Source: an uncultured Bacteroidales bacterium
GTDB lineage: Bacteria; Bacteroidota; Bacteroidia; Bacteroidales; Paludibacteraceae
Direction: 5' to 3'
NCBI GenBank assembly: GCA_937885465.1
Contig: CAKZZM010000142.1
Location: 1 to 32,038, forward strand
Length of the DNA stretch: 32,038 bases
Shown here piece by piece: positions 1 to 6,323 of the stretch; the first letter of the stretch is position 1, and each line of letters starts with the position of its first letter. The notes below the pieces were generated by a model. The model saw only the letters and a program-made list of their open reading frames with translations. It did not search any database and was not told where the DNA came from. A program made the position numbers and the translations under genes.

Positions 1-133
1 ATAGCGACAACGCCATCGGCATATCAGGATTGTCCTCTCCTGCGAGGAAAAGGAATGCAAACATTCCCCAAGTAGTAAGCAGGGTCAGAAGCGACCATTG
101 CCCGACCTGTTTAAGCTTGATAGACCATTTCAT
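1..133 (-). CDS. small membrane protein of the integrative element, 3' end outside window
   Basis: This is a leftward reading frame that runs off the left edge after 44 codons. It starts with ATG at 133-131, which overlaps the TGA of the upstream gene as ATGA, so the two are probably translationally coupled. The visible protein begins MKWSIKLKQVGQWSLL and continues into a hydrophobic stretch (about residues 14-33, ending FAFLFLAG), then a polar turn GEDNPDMP. That suggests one membrane segment close to the N-terminus. I do not recognise the family. It belongs to the leftward operon that faces the repressor-like cluster. In a temperate element that is the position of early or transfer genes, but this is inferred from layout only. 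Confidence 0.5.
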   Translation of the reverse strand, partial: MKWSIKLKQVGQWSLLTLLTTWGMFAFLFLAGEDNPDMPMALSL

Positions 134-342
134 AACCGCTTTGTATTAAGGCGTTTTTCTTCTCTCTTTATAGCATCATAGATGGCTGATATAGAATAGA
201 AGTTATACTTATGTGCAAGAAAGCGTTTTACTTCAATCTTGCTTCTTCCGGGTGTGGCAATCATTTGGTTGTATTCAATGTAGATTGCCTTGTCTTGCGC
301 TTCGCGGTCTATCTGCCGCTGTGTTTTAAATACTGTTTCCAT
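130..342 (-). CDS. small basic, predicted DNA-binding protein, unknown function
   Basis: A 70-residue, strongly charged protein starting METVFKTQRQIDREAQ. The C-terminal half (RSKIEVKRFLAHKYNF then SISAIYDAIKREEKRL) reads as a helix-turn-helix-like segment: a helix, a short turn at NFYS, and a second amphipathic helix. A role in binding DNA is therefore possible but unproven. It ends in an ATGA overlap with the small membrane protein to its left and follows the 59-residue ORF by 77 bp, so all three probably share the leftward promoter at 707-737. No membrane segment or signal peptide is visible. Confidence 0.55.
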   Translation of the reverse strand: METVFKTQRQIDREAQDKAIYIEYNQMIATPGRSKIEVKRFLAHKYNFYSISAIYDAIKREEKRLNTKRL

Positions 343-419
343 ATAGATATTTGTTAATTATGATATGTCATATTGTTTATTTCGTGTTATGTGATATTAT
401 TTCGTGTAATATATTCGTA

Positions 420-599
420 CTACTCTCCTATTTGTGAGAGCCGAAATAGTATATGTCTATCTTCTTCGGCATAGGATATTAGCAGGTCTCCTGTTGTTGC
501 ATATTTGCCTAACTCGTACTCCTCGCTATGTCGTAAGATTCTTGAACTAATTACCTGTATTAGCCTTATTTCATCTTGGGTTAATTGTAATGTCTGCAT
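420..599 (-). CDS. 59-residue small ORF, unknown function
   Basis: A short leftward ORF of ATG plus 59 codons to TAG, starting MQTLQLTQDEIRLIQVI and ending HILFRLSQIGE. The protein looks like a mostly helical soluble polypeptide with regular charge, not random translation. It is the first gene downstream of the well-formed leftward promoter (-7 box 707-714), with a leader of about 100 nt, and it precedes two same-strand small genes. The position resembles that of small early or regulatory proteins of temperate elements, but I do not recognise a family. Its length is below common gene-calling cut-offs, so it may be missing from automatic annotation. Confidence 0.5.
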   Translation of the reverse strand: MQTLQLTQDEIRLIQVISSRILRHSEEYELGKYATTGDLLISYAEEDRHILFRLSQIGE

Positions 600-650
600 A
601 CATTTCGTTATTTATTTCGTTGAAAATTTTGTAATTTTTTTTGTTTTTCT

Positions 651-681
651 TTTGTTTTTTCAAAAGTTTTTCGTACCTTTG
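651..681 (+). promoter_or_regulatory. rightward promoter of the repressor cluster
   Basis: The -33 element TTTG (651-654) and -7 element TACCTTTG (674-681) are separated by exactly 19 nt, matching the Bacteroidota promoter consensus. Transcription would start near 687 and read into the HTH gene at 826. The start region lies inside the opposing promoter's transcript. Confidence 0.6.
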
Positions 682-706
682 TAGCCGATTTGAATTAATT
701 TCGCTG

Positions 707-737
707 CAAAATTACGAAAAAATTTTGGAATACCAAA
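707..737 (-). promoter_or_regulatory. leftward promoter facing the repressor promoter
   Basis: On the minus strand, TTTG (737-734) and TAATTTTG (714-707) are separated by exactly 19 nt. Transcription would start near 701 and run left through the opposing promoter into the 59-residue ORF. The -33 box is part of the palindrome at 724-737, so a protein bound there should block this promoter. Confidence 0.6.
724..737. promoter_or_regulatory. operator 1 (TTTGG-AATA-CCAAA)
   Basis: A palindrome with 5-bp arms around AATA. It covers the -33 box of the leftward promoter. It shares its core GGAATACC with operator 2, which lies 41 bp to the right (centre to centre), so both are probably sites for the same repressor, most simply the HTH protein encoded at 826. 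Confidence 0.55.
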
Positions 738-763
738 TTTTTCTTGAAAAAAAATGAAAAATT

Positions 764-779
764 TTTCGGAATACCGAAA
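764..779. promoter_or_regulatory. operator 2 (TTTCGG-AATA-CCGAAA)
   Basis: A palindrome with 6-bp arms around the same AATA spacer as operator 1. It lies between the leftward promoter and the 826 start codon. A further half-like sequence, ACCAAATTT, follows at about 784-792. Confidence 0.55.
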
Positions 780-825
780 TTTTACCAAATTTACTTGCGA
801 TAATAACAAATGAAATTATACAGTT

Positions 826-1239
826 ATGGAGAAGAACATACCCTTGAAGAATGCTATAGGTGCTATCAAGTTGCGTTATGGCATTGATACGCAAAAGCAG
901 ATTTGTGACAGGTTAGATTGTAACTTATCTTATTTGTCGGATTTAATAAATGGTAAAAGTCCTCTATCAAGACAATTTATTGCCAAGTTTCAAAGAGAGT
1001 TTGATGTTAACCCCACTTATCTCGAAACAGGTGAGGGAGAGATTTTTCTTGAAAAGGGTAGCGGTTTGCAGATAGGTGGTAAGAACAATACGCAAATAGT
1101 CGGTAACGATAATCAAGTAGATACATCGGCTAATTTAAGTAAGGCTCTTGATGAAATAGCCGAGCAGCGTAAACTTGTTTCGAAAGCACAAGAGCAAATT
1201 GATAGACTATTAGGAATACTTGAAAATCAGCAGAAATGA
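826..1239 (+). CDS. HTH phage-type repressor-like protein with coiled-coil tail
   Basis: A 137-residue DNA-binding protein. The N-terminal half (about residues 8-60) is an XRE/CI-like helix-turn-helix: TQKQICDRLDCNLSYLSDLI, then a second helix SRQFIAKFQREF. It is followed by NPTYLETGEGEIF, a motif also present in the 2149-2424 protein. Residues 75-97 are polar and Asn/Gln-rich (GGKNNTQIVGNDNQ). Residues 100-135 form a predicted coiled coil ending in IDRLLGILE, probably for oligomerisation. It is the first gene of the rightward cluster and sits behind two palindromic operators, so it is the best candidate for the element's main repressor. No autoproteolytic S24 peptidase domain is present, so induction would have to use another route. 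Confidence 0.75.
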   Translation: MEKNIPLKNAIGAIKLRYGIDTQKQICDRLDCNLSYLSDLINGKSPLSRQFIAKFQREFDVNPTYLETGEGEIFLEKGSGLQIGGKNNTQIVGNDNQVDTSANLSKALDEIAEQRKLVSKAQEQIDRLLGILENQQK

Positions 1240-1343
1240 AACTATATATGCCTACGAACCTTGATGATTTAGCATTACGGCTTGACATGGTTTTACAAGA
1301 TAATAAAAGAAGAGTTAGCGTCTTAACGCTTTACTCCTTATAA
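1236..1343 (+). CDS. 35-residue small ORF coupled to the repressor gene
   Basis: Starts with ATG at 1236, overlapping the TGA of the repressor gene as ATGA, and ends at TAA 1341-1343. The next gene starts 13 bp later. The predicted peptide starts MKLYMPTNLDDLALRLDM. The overlap and tight packing favour real translation, as does the identical ATGA arrangement at 1707. The shortness and lack of recognisable motifs argue for caution. Confidence 0.4.
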   Translation: MKLYMPTNLDDLALRLDMVLQDNKRRVSVLTLYSL

Positions 1344-1356
1344 ATAGTAAGAATAT

Positions 1357-1710
1357 ATGACAGGACAGGAATTAAGGTCTATTCGTGAAGAATTAGGCTA
1401 TTCTCAAGATGGCTTTGCGAAAGTATTTGGTGTAACGGTTAGAACCATACAGAATTGGGAGGCTGCTGATAAAGTAACAGACAAAACCTCGGTCTTGGTA
1501 AAGGCTATTCAGCAATTACTAAACAAAGGTACTATTAACGAACCGACACACGAAAAGGCAAATACCAACATTGATGAGCTAATAAAAGTAGTTCTTCGAC
1601 AGCAAGAACAAATGAGCCGACAGTTGGAAACAATGTCACAGATGTTGGCGTTCTACCAAAAACGCGATGAGCAAATAGATCGCCTAATAACACTCATTGA
1701 AAGACGATGA
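1357..1710 (+). CDS. XRE-family HTH protein with C-terminal coiled coil
   Basis: A 117-residue protein with a canonical XRE helix-turn-helix at residues 3-40: ELRSIREELGYSQDGFAKVF, then GVTVRTIQNWE, a classic recognition-helix pattern. A linker leads to a coiled coil at about residues 70-117 that is rich in Gln, Met and Leu and ends IDRLITLIE, resembling the tail of the 826 protein. The two regulators may therefore hetero-oligomerise through related zippers (inference). It lies in the rightward cluster, 13 bp after the small ORF, and overlaps the next gene by ATGA. A role as second regulator of the switch is likely, with no direct evidence for its target. Confidence 0.75.
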   Translation: MTGQELRSIREELGYSQDGFAKVFGVTVRTIQNWEAADKVTDKTSVLVKAIQQLLNKGTINEPTHEKANTNIDELIKVVLRQQEQMSRQLETMSQMLAFYQKRDEQIDRLITLIERR

Positions 1711-2009
1711 ATACTCCGAACACAATAGAGATTAAACGGCACAACTTACTCGTGGAGAGAATAAATCGTGCTACATTACTCCTACTGAATGAATATGGAG
1801 ATATGTCTTCCGGCAGTCTTAAAGAAAGGCTTGCTGGCAATCTTGATTTTGATGAGTGGGAAAGTGAATTACTACCAACACCTCGGTGGGAAGCATATTT
1901 GTTTAAGTATTCCGATGTTTTGATAGCAAACGGTCTATTAAATAGGCGCAACGGTATTTGGAGTATTACGAACAAAGGTAGGGTTTTTGCTCACAAAATA
2001 AGGGAATAG
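1707..2009 (+). CDS. winged-helix protein resembling the Mrr N-terminal domain
   Basis: A 100-residue protein, coupled to the upstream HTH gene by an ATGA overlap. The pattern in its C-terminal half (PRWEAYLFKYSDVLIANGLL, then RRNGIWSITNKGRVFA) is the recognition helix and wing typical of Mrr_N-type winged-helix domains found at the start of Mrr-like restriction endonucleases. The nuclease domain is absent, so this is a stand-alone DNA-binding module. Together with its neighbours it makes a run of four probable DNA-binding proteins. It could be a regulator or a DNA-recognition partner; I cannot decide which. Confidence 0.55.
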   Translation: MNTPNTIEIKRHNLLVERINRATLLLLNEYGDMSSGSLKERLAGNLDFDEWESELLPTPRWEAYLFKYSDVLIANGLLNRRNGIWSITNKGRVFAHKIRE

Positions 2010-2148
2010 AAACATAAATAGTTATTTTGTTGAAATTTTGGAAATGTGGGTTTGTAAATAGGTATTTGGTAATTTGCTTGTCTTGCAAAGTCAAAACCCC
2101 ACAAACCGCAAAAGATTTAGTTTTATAAAATGTCTTTATATAAGCGCA

Positions 2149-2424
2149 ATGAATACCCCCGATAGTCAGCAAATAGTATCAAGATTCTTTGAAGCGTTAC
2201 AACGCCTAAAAGAAGATGGTGTCATAGGTGGAAAGAAAACCTTTACCGAACGATTTAATATCAATCGTTGGAACCTCATCACCCTTGAAAAAGACCACTC
2301 ACGCGATATATTCCAACCGGCGTGGCTTAACTATCTCGTCGTGTATTATGGCGTATCTCCTCAATGGTTGCTCACAGGAGAAGGGGAATTCTACCAAAAA
2401 AGAAAAAAGCAGTCAAGGGATTAG
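2149..2424 (+). CDS. HTH repressor-like protein (second copy of the TGEGE-type)
   Basis: A 91-residue protein; the in-frame ATG at 2149 was chosen because upstream codons give a low-complexity extension. It begins MNTPDSQQIVSRFFEALQRL, shows a helix-turn-helix-like stretch around KKTFTERFNINRWNLITLEK, and ends with VSPQWLLTGEGEFY. This matches the NPTYLETGEGEIF motif of the 826 protein and points to a related fold in which that segment closes the HTH domain. It is 139 bp after the winged-helix gene and may have its own weak promoter. Its stop codon lies in the loop of the terminator shared with the integrase. Confidence 0.65.
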   Translation: MNTPDSQQIVSRFFEALQRLKEDGVIGGKKTFTERFNINRWNLITLEKDHSRDIFQPAWLNYLVVYYGVSPQWLLTGEGEFYQKRKKQSRD

Positions 2425-2440
2425 TACTTGGCTGCTTTTT
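2404..2440. terminator. bidirectional intrinsic terminator
   Basis: The stem AAAAAGCAGTCAAG pairs with CTTGGCTGCTTTTT with a single G-T mismatch and a 9-nt loop. The A-tract and T-tract flank it, so it can work in both directions, serving the rightward HTH cluster and the leftward integrase gene that converge here. Confidence 0.75.
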
Positions 2441-2452
2441 ATATTGGCTCTG

Positions 2453-3619
2453 TTATTCGCCTTGCTTATCGTCCGTAGTGGGGAATATGTTCGGAATGCG
2501 AGCAATGGCTGCTTGTTTATTTTTATCAAGTACCTTGGCATAAATCTGCGTAGTACCGATATTCTTATGCCCAAGCAACTTTGATGTCGTGTATATGTCA
2601 GTCCCCAAGTCTAACATCATTGTAGCAAATGTATGCCGACCGCAATGGAATGTTATGTCCTTGTTTATTCCTGCACGAGCGCACCATACCTTGATTGCGT
2701 TATTAGTACAACTTGGAGAATGAATATCTGTAAATATATGGTTTTTGGGGTCTCCTCGCTCCCCCATTAGTTCGGCTGCTTGTTGAGAAATATCAAGATA
2801 TTCCAAGCCGCCTGTTTTCTTTTGCGTGAAGATGATACGTGTATAATCACCTTGTTGATACACGTCTCCCCAAGTGAGTTTCAGAATGTCGCTCCTGCGT
2901 AAGCCTGTAAGACAAGAGAACAGAAATGCTTTCTTTATTTTCGGGTAGTCGCAGTCTGTTTCGGCAAGTTTCTTCACCTCGTCTATAGTTAGATACATTC
3001 TTGTCCCCTCAACAGCCTTGAAGCCCTCTATACCTCGAAGCGGATTAGTCGGAATGATACGTTCCTCAAATGCTTGATTGATACACGCTCGTAGTTTATT
3101 GAAATAACTCACTTTGCTATTTCGAGACAGTTGTTTTTCTTTCAGCCTTGTACGCTCATCGTGTTGCCAAGCAATAGCGTCGTCCTCCAAATAATCTTTG
3201 AAGCCCTGCACCCATTCGGGTGTTATTTCTGCAAAGGTTATGTCCTCACGAGGTTCGTATTTCTTCAGATGATGTAAGCACGACCACCAATTTCCCCAAT
3301 TCCCTCTGCTCTCATCTCCGAGCCGTTTTTGACACATACTGCGATAGTAATCGAAGAAGCGTGTTTTGGTGGCGAATTCTTGCTCGAAGCCGAACTTGCC
3401 ATTTTTCAACTCCACAATTCGCTTGGCTCTTATCGCCTCTGCAAGGCGCATAGTCTCGATGTTCTTTTCCTTGTCCTTTCGGGTCTTTTCAGGTACAAGA
3501 TACAGTTTGAGCCATTCGTATGTACGCTTGCCGTCAATGTAGATGTCGAGATATAGCGACACCGTGCCTGTTGCGTTCGGTCTTTTGCGCAACTTGATAG
3601 GGTCTTTTTCCATACTCAT
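2453..3619 (-). CDS. tyrosine recombinase / integrase of the element
   Basis: A 388-residue site-specific recombinase of the type common in Bacteroidota mobile elements. The N-terminal arm-binding part covers about residues 1-85, the SAM-like core-binding domain about 85-200 and the catalytic domain 205-380. All catalytic residues are visible: Arg241 in CLTGLRRSD, Lys268 in TQKKTGG, His325 and Arg328 in HCGRHT, His351 in LLGHKNIGTT and the nucleophile Tyr360 in QIYAKV. The gene therefore looks intact and active. It is the last gene of the element before mnmE, and its promoter overlaps a perfect 17-bp inverted repeat (3632-3685). That position suggests it inserts the element at the 3' end of mnmE. 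Confidence 0.92.
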   Translation of the reverse strand: MSMEKDPIKLRKRPNATGTVSLYLDIYIDGKRTYEWLKLYLVPEKTRKDKEKNIETMRLAEAIRAKRIVELKNGKFGFEQEFATKTRFFDYYRSMCQKRLGDESRGNWGNWWSCLHHLKKYEPREDITFAEITPEWVQGFKDYLEDDAIAWQHDERTRLKEKQLSRNSKVSYFNKLRACINQAFEERIIPTNPLRGIEGFKAVEGTRMYLTIDEVKKLAETDCDYPKIKKAFLFSCLTGLRRSDILKLTWGDVYQQGDYTRIIFTQKKTGGLEYLDISQQAAELMGERGDPKNHIFTDIHSPSCTNNAIKVWCARAGINKDITFHCGRHTFATMMLDLGTDIYTTSKLLGHKNIGTTQIYAKVLDKNKQAAIARIPNIFPTTDDKQGE

Positions 3620-3631
3620 ACTCCCATAAAA

Positions 3632-3685
3632 ATTTGTTGTAATTTTGTTACTGATGAAATTTCAAGTCACAAAATTACAACAAAT
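3632..3685. repeat. perfect 17-bp inverted repeat upstream of the integrase
   Basis: ATTTGTTGTAATTTTGT (3632-3648) is exactly mirrored at 3669-3685, with a 20-nt spacer. The right arm contains the -7 box of the integrase promoter, so the repeat is well placed to act as an operator controlling integrase expression, or as a binding site for integrase or an excision factor. Confidence 0.8.
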
Positions 3686-3701
3686 ATAGTAAACTCACAA
3701 A
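3670..3701 (-). promoter_or_regulatory. integrase promoter
   Basis: On the minus strand, TTTG (3701-3698) and TAATTTTG (3677-3670) are separated by 20 nt. The start would be near 3664, giving a leader of about 45 nt that contains the left arm of the inverted repeat. The transcript could fold the two arms only if it began further upstream. Confidence 0.5.
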
Positions 3702-3796
3702 TAAATTAAGTCAAATATGAGTATTTTCTATGTTTTTCTTAATTATTGCTAAATAAGCGTGTTATTTGACTTTTATTATACCTTGTTTACATCTCA

Positions 3797-3827
3797 CCTT
3801 ACTTTCCAAATTGCCGCCTTACTTTCC
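3797..3827. repeat. 11-bp direct repeat at the mnmE 3' end, possible attachment core
   Basis: CCTTACTTTCC occurs at 3797-3807 and again at 3817-3827, a period of 20 bp. The right copy includes the mnmE stop codon and the last Lys and Gly codons. Islands that integrate at the 3' end of mnmE/trmE regenerate that end with a short direct repeat. This sequence is the natural candidate here, although the second attachment site would lie left of the window. Confidence 0.4.
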
Positions 3828-5141
3828 GATACAAAATTTGGCAAAAATGGTTTGCAGGATTTCGTTGTTTGTTATTTCTCCTGTTATCTCGCCGAGTGCA
3901 TTGAGGCAGTCGTGCAAATCCATCGTTAGCAGTTCGCCGGATAATTTGTTATCTAACCCCTCTTGAACTTTCTGTATTGCGTGAAGTGCGCGCAGCAGAG
4001 CATCATAGTGTCTGGCGTTCGTTATTATCGTTCCGTCATTGATGTTTTCGTTAATGCCTGCTGTGGTGTAGATGGCTTCTTTCAGAGCATCTAAATCGTC
4101 ATTCTGCGCTGACACACACAGTCCTTCGCGATATGAGTGCGGGAGGTCTGCTTTGTTATACACTTTCAGCACTTTCTTTGTCTGCGGTAGCGGCGGCATC
4201 TCTGCTTCTTCTTGAGTTATATCCTGCAAGAAGATAACTAATTCTGCCGTGAGTGCAGAGGAAAGTGCCCGTTGGATGCCTATATTTTCAATCTCGTCGT
4301 TGGTGCTGCGCAGACCAGCCGTGTCTATAAAACGGAAATGTACGCCGTGAATAATAATATTGTCTTCAATAGTATCTCTTGTCGTACCCGGAATTGTACT
4401 TACAATAGCCTTTTCTTCACCTGCGAGAGCGTTCAATAATGTTGATTTGCCTGCATTGACGGGACCGATGATGGCAACTGAAATGCCATTTTTCAGTGCG
4501 TTGCCCAAACTAAAACTGTCGAGAAGTTTTTGTATTGTATTTTCAATTTCAATAGCAAGTGTTTTGACCTCGCTGCGGTCGGCAAAAGTGAGGTCTTCGT
4601 GGTCGGCAAAGTCCAATTCTAATTCAATGAGTGAGGTGAATTGGACTAATTTATTGCGTAAATGCTGAATTTGTTCTGAGATGCCGCCTTTGAGATGAGA
4701 TATTGCTAATCTTTGTTGTGCTGCGGAGTCGGCAGCAATAAGGTCTGCCACTGCTTCTGCCTGACTCAAATCGAGTTTCCCGTTAAGAAATGCCCGTTTA
4801 GTAAATTCTCCGGGTGCTGCACTTTGGGCACCATAGCGCATAAGCGCGATAAGAATTGACTGTTGTATCTGCTGACTGCCGTGGCACGAAATCTCTACCG
4901 TATCTTCACCCGTGAAAGAGTGAGGGGCGCGGAAGATGGTGCAAAGTACCTCGTCAAGTACAGTGCCCTCGTCAACTATCTCCCCATAGTGGCAAGTGGC
5001 TGTTTTTGCGGAAGATAGACTTTTCTTGCCGCGAAATAACTTGTCAGTAATACTGATTGCTTCATCTCCGCTAATGCGAATAACGGCTATCGCTCCTATG
5101 CCGGGGGCTGTTGATATGGCGCATATTGTGTTAGAACTCAT
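3819..5141 (-). CDS. mnmE: tRNA modification GTPase MnmE
   Basis: A 440-residue GTPase which, with MnmG, installs the (carboxymethyl)aminomethyl group on U34 of certain tRNAs. Domains: N-terminal folate-binding domain starting NTICAISTAPGIGAIAVIRI; central helical domain; inserted G domain with GPVNAGKST (P-loop), TTRDT (G2), DTAGLR (G3) and NKAD (G4); and the canonical C-terminal FCIGK that supplies the catalytic Cys. The ATG at 5141 was chosen because it matches the family start and overlaps the prmA stop as ATGA; an in-frame extension of 11 codons upstream is not family-like. The gene is complete even though an integrative element abuts its 3' end. Confidence 0.96.
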   Translation of the reverse strand: MSSNTICAISTAPGIGAIAVIRISGDEAISITDKLFRGKKSLSSAKTATCHYGEIVDEGTVLDEVLCTIFRAPHSFTGEDTVEISCHGSQQIQQSILIALMRYGAQSAAPGEFTKRAFLNGKLDLSQAEAVADLIAADSAAQQRLAISHLKGGISEQIQHLRNKLVQFTSLIELELDFADHEDLTFADRSEVKTLAIEIENTIQKLLDSFSLGNALKNGISVAIIGPVNAGKSTLLNALAGEEKAIVSTIPGTTRDTIEDNIIIHGVHFRFIDTAGLRSTNDEIENIGIQRALSSALTAELVIFLQDITQEEAEMPPLPQTKKVLKVYNKADLPHSYREGLCVSAQNDDLDALKEAIYTTAGINENINDGTIITNARHYDALLRALHAIQKVQEGLDNKLSGELLTMDLHDCLNALGEITGEITNNEILQTIFAKFCIGK

Positions 5142-5959
5142 AAGGCGGTGTTTTGAAAGGCAAGCATACTCCATTCCTCGGAATAGTCTTGATTTTGTTC
5201 AATAGGAAGATTATCTTTTAGATTGTTAGAGTCTTGTGAATATAATGTCAATCCGTTTTGTCGGGCGGATTGCGTCAAAGATGGTATATCTTGTTTGAAG
5301 AATCCGCTAATGAGCAATCGTCCTTGCGGGTTGAGATGTTGCTTAAACACAGGCATCATCGAGATTAGGACATTCCTATGAATATTAGCAAAAATATAGT
5401 CGAACATCTCTTCAGGAATTTTATCTCCGAGTAGTGCATTGATCAATCCTTGGGGGATATTATTGCGTTCTGCGTTTCGCTTTGTGCTTTCCACTGCAGC
5501 AGTGTCGATATCTATTGCAGTAATATGTGCAGCACCTTTCTTTGCTGCCATAATGGATAGAACGCCGGTGCCGCTGCCCATGTCTAACACTTTACTCCCT
5601 GCGAGTTTGTCGCCTTCGGCATCGATGGCTAAAAGCATTAATGATGTGGTGATATGACTTCCGCTCCCGAATGCACCATCAGGTTGTATCTCTATATTAT
5701 AAGGTAATTTAATAATATTGCGATTACCTTCCCACTCGCTATTCCAATTCGTGTCATCGCATTGGTTAACATTTAATATAGTCAATCCTGTTTGTTTGGC
5801 GAGAGAGTAGAGTGCGTCTTTGTCATACAGGCGGGTTTGAATATATGCCTTTTGTCCGTCGAACATATCGAAACCAATATCTGCCAACTGCTGCATAAGC
5901 ATCTCCCACCGCCAATCGCCCTCGGCACATTCTTGAAATATAACCTCTGTATATTGCAT
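5138..5959 (-). CDS. prmA: ribosomal protein L11 methyltransferase
   Basis: A 273-residue class I SAM-dependent methyltransferase that methylates ribosomal protein L11. The N-terminal substrate-recruiting domain covers about residues 1-60. The family signature GAFGSGSHITT is at 96-105, in place of the usual GTGxHxTT. The SAM-binding loop VLDMGSGTGVLSI is at 124-136, the acidic AIDID strand follows, and FDYIFANIHRNVL carries the NxxxN active-site motif. It is translationally coupled to mnmE by ATGA, forming an RNA and ribosome maturation operon. The promoter is probably at 6187-6218, with a leader of about 220 nt that contains a strong hairpin. Confidence 0.93.
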   Translation of the reverse strand: MQYTEVIFQECAEGDWRWEMLMQQLADIGFDMFDGQKAYIQTRLYDKDALYSLAKQTGLTILNVNQCDDTNWNSEWEGNRNIIKLPYNIEIQPDGAFGSGSHITTSLMLLAIDAEGDKLAGSKVLDMGSGTGVLSIMAAKKGAAHITAIDIDTAAVESTKRNAERNNIPQGLINALLGDKIPEEMFDYIFANIHRNVLISMMPVFKQHLNPQGRLLISGFFKQDIPSLTQSARQNGLTLYSQDSNNLKDNLPIEQNQDYSEEWSMLAFQNTAL

Positions 5960-6091
5960 ATTCTTTGTTCTTTTAGCAATGCGACCTTCGTTCTTTATTT
6001 ATATACAAAATTACTGCTTTTCATCGAACTGAGCAACATCTCCGTTCATTTTGCGACAATTTAATTGCTGCGCCAACTATACAAACTGAAT

Positions 6092-6113
6092 GCGGACGCT
6101 TCACAGCGCCCGC
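6092..6113 (-). other. GC-rich hairpin in the prmA leader
   Basis: GCGGACGCT (6092-6100) and AGCGCCCGC (6105-6113) form a 9-bp stem with a 4-nt loop. On the minus strand the single mismatch becomes a G-U pair, so the structure is stable in the prmA leader RNA. There is no U-tract after it, so it does not look like a simple terminator. Confidence 0.45.
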
Positions 6114-6186
6114 AAATCTTAAGGTATTAGTCTGTTTTTAAGGTACAAAAAAGATTGTGATAAAAGTAATGCTTTTGATTACGATG

Positions 6187-6218
6187 CAAAAGTACAATAA
6201 TTTTAATTTGTTTGCAAT
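6187..6218 (-). promoter_or_regulatory. probable prmA-mnmE promoter
   Basis: The -7 box TACTTTTG (6194-6187) fits the Bacteroidota consensus. The -33 region reads ATTG (6218-6215), one base off TTTG, with 20 nt between. It lies immediately beside the three ATGTT-N4-AACAT sites, which would sit upstream of the promoter as activator or repressor sites. Confidence 0.4.
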
Positions 6219-6228
6219 AGGTGTTTTT

Positions 6229-6322
6229 ATGTTTTACAACACATTTTGCATAAAAACTCATTAAGTTATATGTTGTAAAACATATTTTTATGTTGAAAGG
6301 TTGTAATTATGTTTTATAACAT
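6229..6322. promoter_or_regulatory. three regularly spaced ATGTT-N4-AACAT sites
   Basis: Dyad sites begin at 6229 (ATGTT-TTAC-AACAc, 4 of 5 bases in the right arm), 6270 (ATGTT-GTAA-AACAT, perfect) and 6309 (ATGTT-TTAT-AACAT, perfect). Spacings of 41 and 39 bp put them on nearly the same face of the helix. They fill the gap between the histidine kinase stop and the prmA promoter. The cognate regulator is unknown. The rest of the 5960-6323 gap holds only the prmA leader, with no gene. Confidence 0.5.
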
Positions 6323-6323
6323 A

